From the NCBI GenBank assembly GCA_009711825.1, contig VEMY01000003.1:38364-102363 (forward strand): a stretch of DNA of 64,000 nt, in the 5' to 3' direction. Shown in pieces: positions 1 to 7,215 of the stretch. The translations under genes were made by a program, and so were the position numbers. Within the stretch, counting starts at the first letter, position 1. Each line of letters begins with the position of its first letter. The notes beneath the pieces were generated by a model. That model searched no databases, was not told the origin of the DNA, and saw nothing but the letters and a program-made list of their open reading frames with translations. This DNA comes from Bacillota bacterium (lineage in GTDB: Bacteria; Bacillota; Proteinivoracia; UBA4975; VEMY01).

Positions 1-246
1 TAGCAGTGTATAACCAGCCCAACCGTCGGCGGTGATGGTCAGAGTCCGCCCCTCCAGGTCGATGTCTTGGGGCAAGTTGCGGCTCCAACCATCCAGAGCA
101 GCGGGCAGAGGATTACCTAACTCCAACTTCAGCCCTTCCAAAAGCTCATGGGCGCCGGTACTGGCGTACACTAAATTGCCCTGTCCATCCAGGACCAACA
201 GAGCAGGAAATCCGGTTTTATCTATCAGACTGGCTAAATCAAGCAT
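1..246 (-). CDS. N-terminal fragment of a PAS-like sensory protein (runs off window)
   Basis: A leftward frame opens with ATG at 246 and stays open for 82 codons to the window edge. AGGGGG lies ten bases upstream as a ribosome binding site. The start (MLDLASLIDKTGFPALLVLD) followed by DGQGNLVYAST has the strand-turn-strand pattern typical of the first part of a PAS domain, as at the N-terminus of many sensor kinases and sigma-54 activators. The output domain lies outside the window, so the kind of protein cannot be decided. The PAS assignment is an inference from pattern only. Confidence 0.5.
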   Translation of the reverse strand, partial: MLDLASLIDKTGFPALLVLDGQGNLVYASTGAHELLEGLKLELGNPLPAALDGWSRNLPQDIDLEGRTLTITADGWAGYTLL

Positions 247-327
247 AAAGAAAACACCCCCTGACATAGCTTTAATTAGCCATTGGGGGCGCTTATTCCT
301 GCTGAAAAGGGCTGGAATAACATAACT

Positions 328-1047
328 TTAACGTCTATCCAGCTCAGTGGGGTAATGAATATATTTGCTAATGCCAAGCATTATGGCCAGGGCCAGCCGC
401 CGCTGGTATTCCGGTTGTTGAAGCAAGGTCCGCTCCCGGGGGTTGGAGATAAACCCCACCTCTACCAGGCTGCCGATCCGGGTGCTCTCCCGAAGCAAGT
501 AGTAGTCGCCGGAAGCAACCTGACGGCTGGTGTCTGTAAACCGGGTCAGGAAAAACTGTATATCTTCCGCCAACAGCTTGCCGCCGCCATACCCTTCCTG
601 AAAAAAGGTCTGCGCGCCATACCAAACGGACGAGCCAATGGCGTTACAATGGATCATGATAATCACATCCGGCTGGCTCTGCTCGACTACTGCCAGACGC
701 CGCTGATAATCTGCGCGTTTCCGGGTCATATCGCCAGGGTCGTCTTCGCCAATCAGACTGTAGTCCCCATACCTGGTCATGAGCACCCGATACCCTGTGG
801 CTAGCAAGACCTCCCGCAAAGCCAGGGCCACTTCCAAGTTTATGTCCTTCTCCAGCACCCCGTCCCGCTCGGCACCGCCATCATACCCGCCATGGCCGGG
901 ATCTATAACCACTAACGGCGGCAAAGAGCTGTTTTCAGTGGTAATCGGTACAGTTGGCTGGGCAAGGATAGTCGCCAGGACCAGGACAACAGCAAGCCCG
1001 GCGCCCAACACAATTCGCAGCTGCAGCGGCATTGCGCCTGGTCGCAT
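328..1047 (-). CDS. cwlD: N-acetylmuramoyl-L-alanine amidase, CwlD-like
   Basis: Amidase_3 family zinc amidase of 239 residues. An N-terminal membrane segment or signal (residues 9-30) precedes a single catalytic domain with DPGHGG (zinc ligand His52), Glu66, MIHCNA (His133) and the catalytic EVGF (Glu196). The size and single domain without cell-wall binding repeats match CwlD, which removes peptide side chains so that muramic-delta-lactam can form in spore cortex. The start is set by a GGAGGTGAG site just upstream of ATG 1047. The family is certain; the CwlD role is inferred from architecture. A vegetative-like or sporulation-type promoter could lie in the AT-rich 1050-1110 stretch, but none is clear. 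Confidence 0.85.
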   Translation of the reverse strand: MRPGAMPLQLRIVLGAGLAVVLVLATILAQPTVPITTENSSLPPLVVIDPGHGGYDGGAERDGVLEKDINLEVALALREVLLATGYRVLMTRYGDYSLIGEDDPGDMTRKRADYQRRLAVVEQSQPDVIIMIHCNAIGSSVWYGAQTFFQEGYGGGKLLAEDIQFFLTRFTDTSRQVASGDYYLLRESTRIGSLVEVGFISNPRERTLLQQPEYQRRLALAIMLGISKYIHYPTELDRR

Positions 1048-1165
1048 TCCCTCACCTCCCTGCTGATATATATGTTGTATATGCTAAATTATTAGCAGGA
1101 ATGTCTGTGGACAATAAAGAATTGTTTCTATATACGACCGGTATCTATCCAGAGAGGTGATATAA

Positions 1166-1609
1166 ATGAAGCGTTACTCTTTCCATCCCCGGGGCAGACT
1201 AATTTGCTATATTTTTTTGATTCTCCTCGGCCCCCTGATTGCCCTGGCTGGAATGCTGGCCGGCACCAGGGTCGGCCTCACCCACTTTCTGCCTATTTAT
1301 GGGGTGGTTTCTCTGATTTTTGTTCTGGAAATATTCCAGCACCTAACGGTGACTAATGAGGGCATCGAATACTACTCGCTTACCAAGCGCGCTCGCCTGA
1401 GCTGGGACCAAATTAAAACTGTTGAACTCCGGCAAATTGGCCATCGTCAGGCCCTTTGCTTCGCGGTTAAACCTGTTGTCAGGCCCCGGCCGGAGGCAAT
1501 CAGCGCCGATTTTATCATGACATATAACCCTGACCCTGTGCTTTTGGCCTGGATCAAACAACGCTGGGGTCAGATTGACGGTCTTGAGAGCAAAGAAAAG
1601 AGCGCCTGA
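1166..1609 (+). CDS. Small membrane protein with C-terminal PH-like region
   Basis: A 147-residue protein read rightwards, with a good GAGAGGTGAT site before ATG 1166. Two hydrophobic segments (about 13-35 and 41-61) are followed by a soluble region with alternating strands (LTVTNEGIEYYS, LSWDQIKTVEL). This is the layout of bacterial PH-domain membrane proteins, so that fold is a guess. No catalytic motif is visible. The stop codon sits in the loop of the terminator shared with the convergent gene. Confidence 0.65.
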   Translation: MKRYSFHPRGRLICYIFLILLGPLIALAGMLAGTRVGLTHFLPIYGVVSLIFVLEIFQHLTVTNEGIEYYSLTKRARLSWDQIKTVELRQIGHRQALCFAVKPVVRPRPEAISADFIMTYNPDPVLLAWIKQRWGQIDGLESKEKSA

Positions 1610-1621
1610 GGGCGCTCTTTT
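1597..1621. terminator. Bidirectional terminator between convergent genes
   Basis: AGCGCC-TGAG-GGCGCT hairpin extended by AAAAG/CTTTT on both sides, giving T-runs on both strands. The TGA of the rightward gene is in the loop, and the TAA of the leftward gene (1620-1622) is in the T-run, so both genes end inside the terminator. Confidence 0.85.
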
Positions 1622-2147
1622 ACTGGGGCTGATACATCCCCTGGCTCTTCATGTAGTTAAAGATCTGTTCGCCATGCTGTTGTTCCTCTTTTTGGATGTG
1701 GTTGAGGACGTCTCTGGCGTTGCTGTCCTGGAACTCAAAGATCGCTGTATTGTATGTGCTGGACACATATTTTTCGGTCATCAACATATCGTTGCAAAGA
1801 GCCGCGTCATTTTCGTCATATGACTGCTTGCCCGAGCCAGAAGCCTGCATCTGGAATGAATTTGATTGCCCTTTGGCGACCTGTTGTCCCTTTTGTTGCT
1901 GGCCTTGCTGCTGTTGCTGACCTTGTTGCCCCTGTTGTTGCTGGTTAGTGGCGGGAATCTGGCCACTGAGCATCTGGGTTACTGAGTTCAGATGTTCTTT
2001 TTCTACCTGGGCAATATCGTTGAACAGTTGTTTCAGCTGTGGATCCCGAGCCTGATTGGCATAACTCTGATACTTTTGAACGCAAATTTCCTCATGCTTT
2101 TGTTGATCTTGAAGTAGCGCTGTTTCTTTCTGGGTTAATTGCAGCAC
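1620..2147 (-). CDS. Spore coat protein, CotF family, with Gln-rich linker
   Basis: A 175-residue protein with two halves of a ferritin-like helical bundle. Residues 1-62 contain KHEEIC and QVEKEHLNSV, and residues 108-175 contain DMLMTEKYVSSTYN and IQKEEQQHGE. The halves are separated by a low-complexity Gln/Gly linker (about 68-90). This matches the CotF-type spore coat family. The linker is longer and more glutamine-rich than usual, and may have expanded by CAG/CAA slippage. The start is a GTG at 2147 seven bases after GGAGG. It probably forms part of the spore coat; a metal-binding role is not shown. Confidence 0.8.
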   Translation of the reverse strand: MLQLTQKETALLQDQQKHEEICVQKYQSYANQARDPQLKQLFNDIAQVEKEHLNSVTQMLSGQIPATNQQQQGQQGQQQQQGQQQKGQQVAKGQSNSFQMQASGSGKQSYDENDAALCNDMLMTEKYVSSTYNTAIFEFQDSNARDVLNHIQKEEQQHGEQIFNYMKSQGMYQPQ

Positions 2148-2211
2148 ACAAACACCTCCATGTTTTTTATAGTGTTTGTGAAAGACCCCGGTTTAATGCG
2201 TCAGCGACCAC

Positions 2212-2805
2212 CTATTCGCCTTGCGAATAGGTGATTTCGATTTCGGTGAAGCCAAGATTGCCAAGGAACGCCGCGATCAGGGCTTCCGCCTGGGTGGCTG
2301 CCTGAAGCAACAGGCCCCGTTCCACAGCTTCCATTTCCATCCGTTGCTTTTCGTTAGGCAGGACGGAATACAGGTCTTCGAAATCCAGCTTGTTGAACAG
2401 TGCAGAACTCTGATCATAGATGTAAACGTCATCCTCATTGAGGACGCTGTCGGTAACCCGTGGCTGCGGCAAAACTATTTCAATCGCCTGCTCCGGGTCA
2501 ATCGCCACCGAAATTGCCTCCAAATCGACACCCGCTTTCACATAGCCGGTGTACATGAGCATAAAACTCTTGGTGGTAAACGGCAGTGTCATATTACGAA
2601 ACTTTATATTATCTTCCCAGGCCACCACATTGGTATAGTTATAGCGGGCTGTGGCCAACTCTCCCAGCATTGCAATCTGCTCCTCCACCAGCTGCGTAGT
2701 TACAGTGGAACCACTAACGGTGTTTTTTGTTACATACAGATAAGATGACAACCCAACTACAACAACCAGCAAGAGGATAATCACCAGATTTTTTAGTTTA
2801 CGCAT
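2212..2805 (-). CDS. DUF4230-family membrane-anchored protein
   Basis: A 197-residue protein with one N-terminal membrane anchor (residues 6-26) and an extracytoplasmic domain matching the general pattern of DUF4230 proteins: TQLVEEQIAMLGELATARYNYT, then strands with AGVDLEAISV and IEIVLPQPRV, then C-terminal helices. The function of the family is unknown. ATG 2805 follows a GGGGGGAG site. A TATAAT with a TG extension lies upstream at 2850-2858. Confidence 0.7.
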   Translation of the reverse strand: MRKLKNLVIILLLVVVVGLSSYLYVTKNTVSGSTVTTQLVEEQIAMLGELATARYNYTNVVAWEDNIKFRNMTLPFTTKSFMLMYTGYVKAGVDLEAISVAIDPEQAIEIVLPQPRVTDSVLNEDDVYIYDQSSALFNKLDFEDLYSVLPNEKQRMEMEAVERGLLLQAATQAEALIAAFLGNLGFTEIEITYSQGE

Positions 2806-2849
2806 CTTTCTCCCCCCTCATTTGAAACTGACAGCAATGGGCCCATTTG

Positions 2850-2858
2850 ATTATACCA
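2850..2858 (-). promoter_or_regulatory. Extended -10 promoter for the DUF4230 gene
   Basis: TGGTATAAT on the minus strand, about 45 bases before the start codon. No good -35 is visible, as is common for extended -10 promoters. Confidence 0.45.
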
Positions 2859-2919
2859 GTGTTTGGCGTCAGATTGTGACAAAAAAACAAACAAATGTTT
2901 GGTTTGGAGGTGAGGATTT

Positions 2920-3151
2920 ATGAAGCGGGATTTCGGCTTGGTCTTGACCGGTGGCGGTGGTCGCGGCGCCTACCAAATTGGCGCTTGGCGGGCGCTAAGA
3001 AGAGCTTGGCCTGGACACACGCATTGGCGCTGTGGCCGGCACCTCTGTTGGCGCGCTGAATGCGGCCCTTTTTACCCAGGGTGATTACCAGCGGGCCGAG
3101 CAGGCGTGGCTGAGCATCAGCCCGGAGCAGGTGTTGCATGTAGATATATGA
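2920..3151 (+). pseudogene. Patatin-like phospholipase, frameshifted 5' fragment
   Basis: Starts with ATG 2920 after GGAGGTGAG. The first 26 codons give FGLVLTGGGGRGAYQIGAW, the oxyanion-hole glycine motif of RssA/YchK-type patatins. One extra A at about 2998 shifts the frame, and the original frame stops at 3084. Skipping that base restores EELGLDTRIGAVAGTSVGAL, with the catalytic GTSVG serine motif, and continues to TGA 3149. Only about 77 of the usual 250-300 residues remain, and the catalytic Asp region is absent. Either this is real decay with a deletion, or an assembly or sequencing error plus deletion; the abrupt join to an unrelated gene favours deletion. Confidence 0.8.
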
Positions 3152-3164
3152 AACCATTTCCTTA

Positions 3165-3704
3165 GTGAACTATAATCTGCTACCTTGTACAGGTTGTGGC
3201 CAATGTTTTCATTCCAAACAATGCTGCCAGGATGATGACTTTAACCATCTGCATAAGCTTATGAACACAGCTGACGGCCTGATTGTTGTCAGTGCTCACT
3301 ATGCTCCCATTCCGTCGAAGTTGGCAATCCTGTTGGAGAAAGCAGAGCAAATCGCCTTTTTGGGTCGATTCCATGGCGACCTTTGCCGCTCTTCCCTCTT
3401 TGGCAAACCTGCTGCAATAATCGGCCACGGCGGTGGCACTGAAGAGATTATGAACGGTTATAAAACCGTTGTCTTAAAAGCAATTGCCAACGCCTTGATG
3501 TATCCGATTGACATGGACATTATCCGCATAGGCGACGACCGGGACCCGGGGGTAGTCTTCCCCGTGGCGAAAGTGAGCAAAGACCCCGATTCTCCGTTCC
3601 CCGTTCAGGAATACGACTGGCCGGATATCCAACGCCGTATCACTCCAATCGTGCAGGCGCTCGCCGGGCGTATGCTAAATCAGGACGGTTCTCAATTGGC
3701 ATAG
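3165..3704 (+). CDS. Iron-sulfur flavoprotein / NADPH-dependent FMN reductase lacking its N-terminus
   Basis: 179 codons from GTG 3165 give a flavodoxin-fold protein. Family similarity already begins upstream at about 3144 (YETISLVNYN), yet the first roughly 40 residues with the FMN phosphate loop are missing. The CTGCGQCFHSKQC segment has the CX2CX2CX5C spacing of Isf-type flavoproteins. ADGLIVVSAHYAPIPSKLA and GKPAAIIGHGGG are typical family strands. No ribosome binding site precedes the GTG. The 3' end runs into an inverted-repeat element, so the last residues (about DGSQLA) may be foreign. It is probably a non-functional remnant fused at DNA level to the patatin fragment. Confidence 0.65.
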   Translation: MNYNLLPCTGCGQCFHSKQCCQDDDFNHLHKLMNTADGLIVVSAHYAPIPSKLAILLEKAEQIAFLGRFHGDLCRSSLFGKPAAIIGHGGGTEEIMNGYKTVVLKAIANALMYPIDMDIIRIGDDRDPGVVFPVAKVSKDPDSPFPVQEYDWPDIQRRITPIVQALAGRMLNQDGSQLA

Positions 3705-3820
3705 TATAAACAAAGCCCGCCTACAAGAGTAAATAACCCGGTCTTCTTTTGGGAGAATGTGAGCAGTAGGCGAAAAAGCAACTCATTCTTTCGTGGGTGC
3801 CAATCGAGAACCGTCCTCGA
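3681..3820. repeat. MITE/REP-like element with inverted ends
   Basis: GACGGTTCTCAATTGGC (about 3684-3700) is matched in inverted orientation by GCCAATCGAGAACCGTC (about 3799-3815) with one mismatch. Inside, CGCCTAC and GTAGGCG form a second nested pair. The right end is itself a hairpin (CCAATCGAG...CTCGATTGG). The whole of about 140 bases would fold as one long structure and contains no gene. Size and ends resemble a non-autonomous transposon or a REP element; no target duplication was found. Confidence 0.6.
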
Positions 3821-3831
3821 TTGGTGCGAAA

Positions 3832-3867
3832 AGACTCTGTGGGTGTCCACAGAGTCTTTGGTTTTGC
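3832..3867. terminator. Terminator after rpsI (hairpin works on both strands)
   Basis: GACTCTGTGG-GTGT-CCACAGAGTC, a perfect 10-bp stem immediately downstream of rpsI. TTTT follows on the minus strand and a T-rich run follows on the plus strand. It marks the end of the ribosomal superoperon. Confidence 0.8.
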
Positions 3868-3873
3868 TTTTTT

Positions 3874-4269
3874 TTAACGCTTGGAGAATTGGGGTGCACG
3901 GCGGGCTTTCTTGAGGCCGTACTTTTTCCGCTCGGTCATCCGTGGGTCACGGGTGAGGAAGCCGGCTTTCTTAAGGGTCGGGCGGAGCTCGGCGTCTGCT
4001 TTGAGCAGGGCGCGGGCGATTCCGTGCCGGATTGCGCCGGCCTGACCGCTGATGCCGCCGCCATCAACGTTGGCGAATACATCATAAGTGCCGATGTTCT
4101 GGGTTGCTTCGAGAGGCTGGGCAACGATCAGCTTCAGGGTTTCAAGACCGCCAAAGTAATCGTCGATATCCCGCTTGTTGATAACAATCTTACCTTCGCC
4201 AGGGACCAGACGGACCCGGGCGACTGCGTTCTTCCTACGACCGGTACCAATGTACTGAACTTGAGCCAT
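3874..4269 (-). CDS. rpsI: 30S ribosomal protein S9
   Basis: 131 residues, full length. It contains [17 protein letters not shown] near the N-terminus and GHARIADGG-type strands, and ends in the basic FSKR tail that reaches the P-site tRNA. It is the last gene of the rplM-rpsI pair, with 21 bases between them and a strong terminator just beyond. Confidence 0.97.
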   Translation of the reverse strand: MAQVQYIGTGRRKNAVARVRLVPGEGKIVINKRDIDDYFGGLETLKLIVAQPLEATQNIGTYDVFANVDGGGISGQAGAIRHGIARALLKADAELRPTLKKAGFLTRDPRMTERKKYGLKKARRAPQFSKR

Positions 4270-4290
4270 TATTTACACATCCCCCTTTCC

Positions 4291-4728
4291 TTAACCTCTT
4301 GGTTCCCATTTTTCGGGCATCTGGGCGGCATGGGGATGGTCCGCGCCTTTGTAAACCCGGAGTTTCTTGAGCATTGCCCGACCCAGCTTGTTGTGGGGGA
4401 GCATGCCCTTGACGGCCAGGTGCAGTACCCGCTCGGGATGCTTCTGCATCATGGTCGCGAAGTTGGTTTCCTTTAGTCCACCGGCATAACCGGTGTAGCG
4501 ATAATACTTTTTGTCTTGGGCTTTGTTACCGGAAACAACGACCTTTTCAGCGTTTATGATGATAACGTGGTCCCCGGTATCAACGTTAGGGGTAAAAACT
4601 GGTTTGTGTTTGCCGCGCAACAATGTGGCGACTTCACTGGCCAGGCGACCAAGGGTTTTGCCCTCGGCGTCAACCAACAGCCATTTACGTTCAATCTGAC
4701 CTGGTTTGGCCAAAAATGTGGTGCGCAT
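4291..4728 (-). CDS. rplM: 50S ribosomal protein L13
   Basis: 145 residues, the usual length. [23 protein letters not shown] and the [10 protein letters not shown] motif identify L13, an early assembly protein of the large subunit. ATG 4728 follows GAGGAGGGA. A small hairpin (4756-4778) in the gap upstream could be an L13-type leader. It is paired with rpsI, as in most bacteria. Confidence 0.97.
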   Translation of the reverse strand: MRTTFLAKPGQIERKWLLVDAEGKTLGRLASEVATLLRGKHKPVFTPNVDTGDHVIIINAEKVVVSGNKAQDKKYYRYTGYAGGLKETNFATMMQKHPERVLHLAVKGMLPHNKLGRAMLKKLRVYKGADHPHAAQMPEKWEPRG

Positions 4729-4755
4729 GTTTTCCCTCCTCGGTGAATTCTGTGC

Positions 4756-4778
4756 AAAATCCGGGGCTCACGGATTTT
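4756..4778 (-). promoter_or_regulatory. Hairpin in the rplM leader (possible L13 leader)
   Basis: AAAATCCG...CGGATTTT with a 7-base loop between truA and rplM, about 28 bases before the L13 start and with no T-tract. Firmicutes rplM operons often carry a small autoregulatory leader hairpin here. The identity is inferred from position only. Confidence 0.35.
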
Positions 4779-4799
4779 AGCATATCCTGAATCATTTTA

Positions 4800-5576
4800 T
4801 TATAGCTGCGCCAGCCTGTCAAGGGAAGGGCGATATATAACCCGTTCCAGGAACAGTCCGGCAGCAGGCGCAGTTGGTCCTGTTAGTTTTCGGTCCCGGG
4901 CAGCCAGAGCCGCGGCCACTTCCGGGGCTGAGCGTTTGCTAAGGCCACACTCGGCAATGGTGCCGGCGATAATTCGCACCATGTTATACAAGAAACCATC
5001 GCCATAGACGGTCATCACAACCCAGTGCCCGCGCCGCTGAGACCAGATATGCTGTAACGTGCGCACTGTGCTGGCGACTGCGGAACCGGCGGCCTGAAAG
5101 GCCTGGAAATCGTGGCGGCCACGCAGACAGGCTGCTGCGGCATTCATGGCTTGAAGATCCAATGGCTTCGGAATATGCCAACAATAGTTGGCTGCAATTG
5201 CCGGCGCATGGGAACGGTTAAAGAAAAAATATCGGTAAATTTTTCCTTTGGCAGCGTACTGGGGATGAAAATCTTCCGGCACTTCTATGGCCCGCACCAC
5301 CCGGATATCCCGGGGCAGATTGCCATTTAAGGCCGCTGCCAGCCGCTCCACGGGAAAGGGCCGGCTGCGGTCAAAGGCGACAACCTGGCCGCGGGCATGA
5401 ACGCCAGCGTCGGTGCGACTGGCTGCTTTGGTTGACACAGAAGCGCCCATTATGGTTGCCAGCGCTGCTTCCAAACGAGCCTGAACCGAGTCGCCGTTAA
5501 GCTGGAACTGATAGCCGCTATAGCGGGAACCATCATATTCTAGAATCAGGGCACAGCGCCCTAGAGGCCCAACCAT
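4800..5576 (-). CDS. truA: tRNA pseudouridine(38-40) synthase TruA
   Basis: 258 residues. YDGSRYSGYQFQ and the catalytic SRTDAGVHA motif (Asp56) are diagnostic of TruA, which makes pseudouridine at positions 38-40 of the tRNA anticodon arm. It overlaps the end of ecfT by 16 bases and is followed by rplM, the standard Firmicutes order ecfA1-ecfA2-ecfT-truA-rplM-rpsI. Full length, no oddities. Confidence 0.96.
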   Translation of the reverse strand: MVGPLGRCALILEYDGSRYSGYQFQLNGDSVQARLEAALATIMGASVSTKAASRTDAGVHARGQVVAFDRSRPFPVERLAAALNGNLPRDIRVVRAIEVPEDFHPQYAAKGKIYRYFFFNRSHAPAIAANYCWHIPKPLDLQAMNAAAACLRGRHDFQAFQAAGSAVASTVRTLQHIWSQRRGHWVVMTVYGDGFLYNMVRIIAGTIAECGLSKRSAPEVAAALAARDRKLTGPTAPAAGLFLERVIYRPSLDRLAQL

Positions 5577-6358
5577 ATGACCACCACCATGGCGGCGATA
5601 AAGCCACCTAGCGTAAGCCAGTCTTTAGCCCTGATGACCTGGACCCGCATCCTGGTCCGGCCCTTGCCACCGCGGTAGCAGCGGGCTTCCATGGCCAGAG
5701 CCAACTCATCGGCCCGGCGGAAGGCGCTGATAAACAAGGGCACCAAGAGCGGTATCATTGCCTTGGCCCGTTTGAGGATGCTCCCCGATTCAAAATCGGC
5801 GCCCCGGGCCATCTGGGCCTTCATGATCTTCTCCGCTTCTTCCAGAAGTGTGGGGATGAAGCGCAGGGCAATGGTCATCATCATTGCCAGCTCATGGGCC
5901 GGCACGCCTATTGGCCGCAGGGGGTTGAGCAAGCCCTCAATAGCGTCGGTGAGAGCAATTGGTGACGTGGTCAGAGTTAAAAGCGAGGTTGTGGTCACCA
6001 ACAGCACCAGACGCCAAGCCATCATCAGGCCGGTGATTACCCCGTTGGACTCGATGGTAAACCTCCCCAACTGCACCCAGACCTCGCCGCCCTTGGTGAA
6101 GAATATGTGCAGCAGCAAGGTAAAACCAATGATGAAAAACAGCGGCTTCAGGCCCCGCAGCATCAGCTTTAGGGGCAGGCGAGCTGTGAGGATTACCAAC
6201 AAGGTCAACGCCATCATCAGCAAGTAGCCCCAGGCGGTGTCGGCCAAAAATAAAAATACTATATATGCTGTAATCAGGCCAATCTTTATCCGGGGCTCGA
6301 GATTGTGCATAAAGGACTCGCCTGGATAATACTGGCCGATTGTTATTCCTTTAAGCAT
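5561..6358 (-). CDS. ecfT: ECF transporter transmembrane protein EcfT
   Basis: 265 residues with several membrane helices (about 28-45, 46-62, 70-90, 110-130, 245-262). The two Ala-Arg-Gly type coupling motifs (QMARGADFE near 185 and EARCYRGG near 225) fit the grooves of the ATPases. It is the shared membrane core of a group II energy-coupling-factor vitamin/metal importer. Substrate-binding S components are encoded elsewhere. It overlaps both neighbours by 16 bases, indicating translational coupling. Confidence 0.95.
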   Translation of the reverse strand: MLKGITIGQYYPGESFMHNLEPRIKIGLITAYIVFLFLADTAWGYLLMMALTLLVILTARLPLKLMLRGLKPLFFIIGFTLLLHIFFTKGGEVWVQLGRFTIESNGVITGLMMAWRLVLLVTTTSLLTLTTSPIALTDAIEGLLNPLRPIGVPAHELAMMMTIALRFIPTLLEEAEKIMKAQMARGADFESGSILKRAKAMIPLLVPLFISAFRRADELALAMEARCYRGGKGRTRMRVQVIRAKDWLTLGGFIAAMVVVIWLGL

Positions 6359-7215
6359 TGTTTCCGCCCCCCCTTCCAGGTCCGGATGGCAGCCCGCACC
6401 TCTTCAAGGGTCAGGAGATTGTTGGGCAGATCATAGCCTCGGGCTGAGAGCTCCAACATCAGACGTGTAAGCGGGGGCACGTCCAGGCCAATGGCCTGCA
6501 ACTCCTCAGCACGGGTGAATACCTCCCGGGGCGTACCCTGGGTGTGGATTGTCCCTTGATCCATGACAATGATCCGGTCAGCAAAGGTAGCGACCTCTTC
6601 CATACTGTGGGACACAATAATCATTGTCAGCCCCTGTTCGCTGTGGATGCGCCGTAAATGGGAGAGGATTTCCCGACGGGAGCGGGGGTCCAACCCGGCG
6701 GTGGGTTCATCAAGAATTAACACTTCCGGCGCCATGGCCAACACACCGGCCACGGCAACCCGCCGCATTTGCCCGCCGCTAAGCTCAAAGGGCGAACGGT
6801 CCTTTACCGCTTCGTAATCTAGGTCCACTGCTGCCAATGCCTCACGAACCCGTTCGGTTACCTGGTCCGGGCTCAACCCAAGATTCTTGGGACCGAAGGC
6901 CACGTCTGCAGCTACAGTTTCTTCAAACAGTTGATGTTCGGGATACTGAAAAACCAGCCCGACCTTTTGCCGAAGCTTCTTCAGGGAAGTGCCCTTTTCA
7001 GCGGTGTTAATACCCTGAACCTCAATCCTGCCGCTGGTCGGTTTGAGCAGTCCGTTGAAATGTTGAATCAGGGTGGACTTGCCCGAGCCGGTATGGCCAA
7101 TCAGGCCAACGATTTCGCCGTCTTTAATTTCCAGATTGACATTACGTAGCGCTTCAACGGCAAAGGAAGTGCCAGGAGAATACATGTGCCCAAGATTGGT
7201 GGCGATTATTGACAT
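6343..7215 (-). CDS. ecfA2: ECF transporter ATPase EcfA2
   Basis: 290 residues. Walker A GHTGSGKST, Q-loop VFQYPEHQLFEE, signature LSGGQMRR, Walker B VLILDEPTAGLDP and a switch His in IIVSHSMEE are all intact. It pairs with EcfA1 as a heterodimer that powers EcfT. The PEHQLF Q-loop sequence is typical of EcfA' subunits. It overlaps ecfA1 by 10 bases and ecfT by 16. Confidence 0.95.
   Translation of the reverse strand: MSIIATNLGHMYSPGTSFAVEALRNVNLEIKDGEIVGLIGHTGSGKSTLIQHFNGLLKPTSGRIEVQGINTAEKGTSLKKLRQKVGLVFQYPEHQLFEETVAADVAFGPKNLGLSPDQVTERVREALAAVDLDYEAVKDRSPFELSGGQMRRVAVAGVLAMAPEVLILDEPTAGLDPRSRREILSHLRRIHSEQGLTMIIVSHSMEEVATFADRIIVMDQGTIHTQGTPREVFTRAEELQAIGLDVPPLTRLMLELSARGYDLPNNLLTLEEVRAAIRTWKGGRKQCLKE

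Noticed and set aside
1048..1165. Sporulation-sigma promoter for cwlD
   Set aside because: AT-rich CATATATA-like motifs are present, but spacing to a -35 is wrong and several alternatives exist; not strong enough to list.
1860..1945. Short repeats in the coat protein gene as a CRISPR-like array
   Set aside because: They are CAG/CAA-type codon repeats for Gln in frame, with no regular spacers.
3793..4476. Long rightward open frame opposite rpsI and rplM
   Set aside because: Antisense to two full-length ribosomal protein genes, with no ribosome site and no recognisable protein pattern; a codon-bias shadow.
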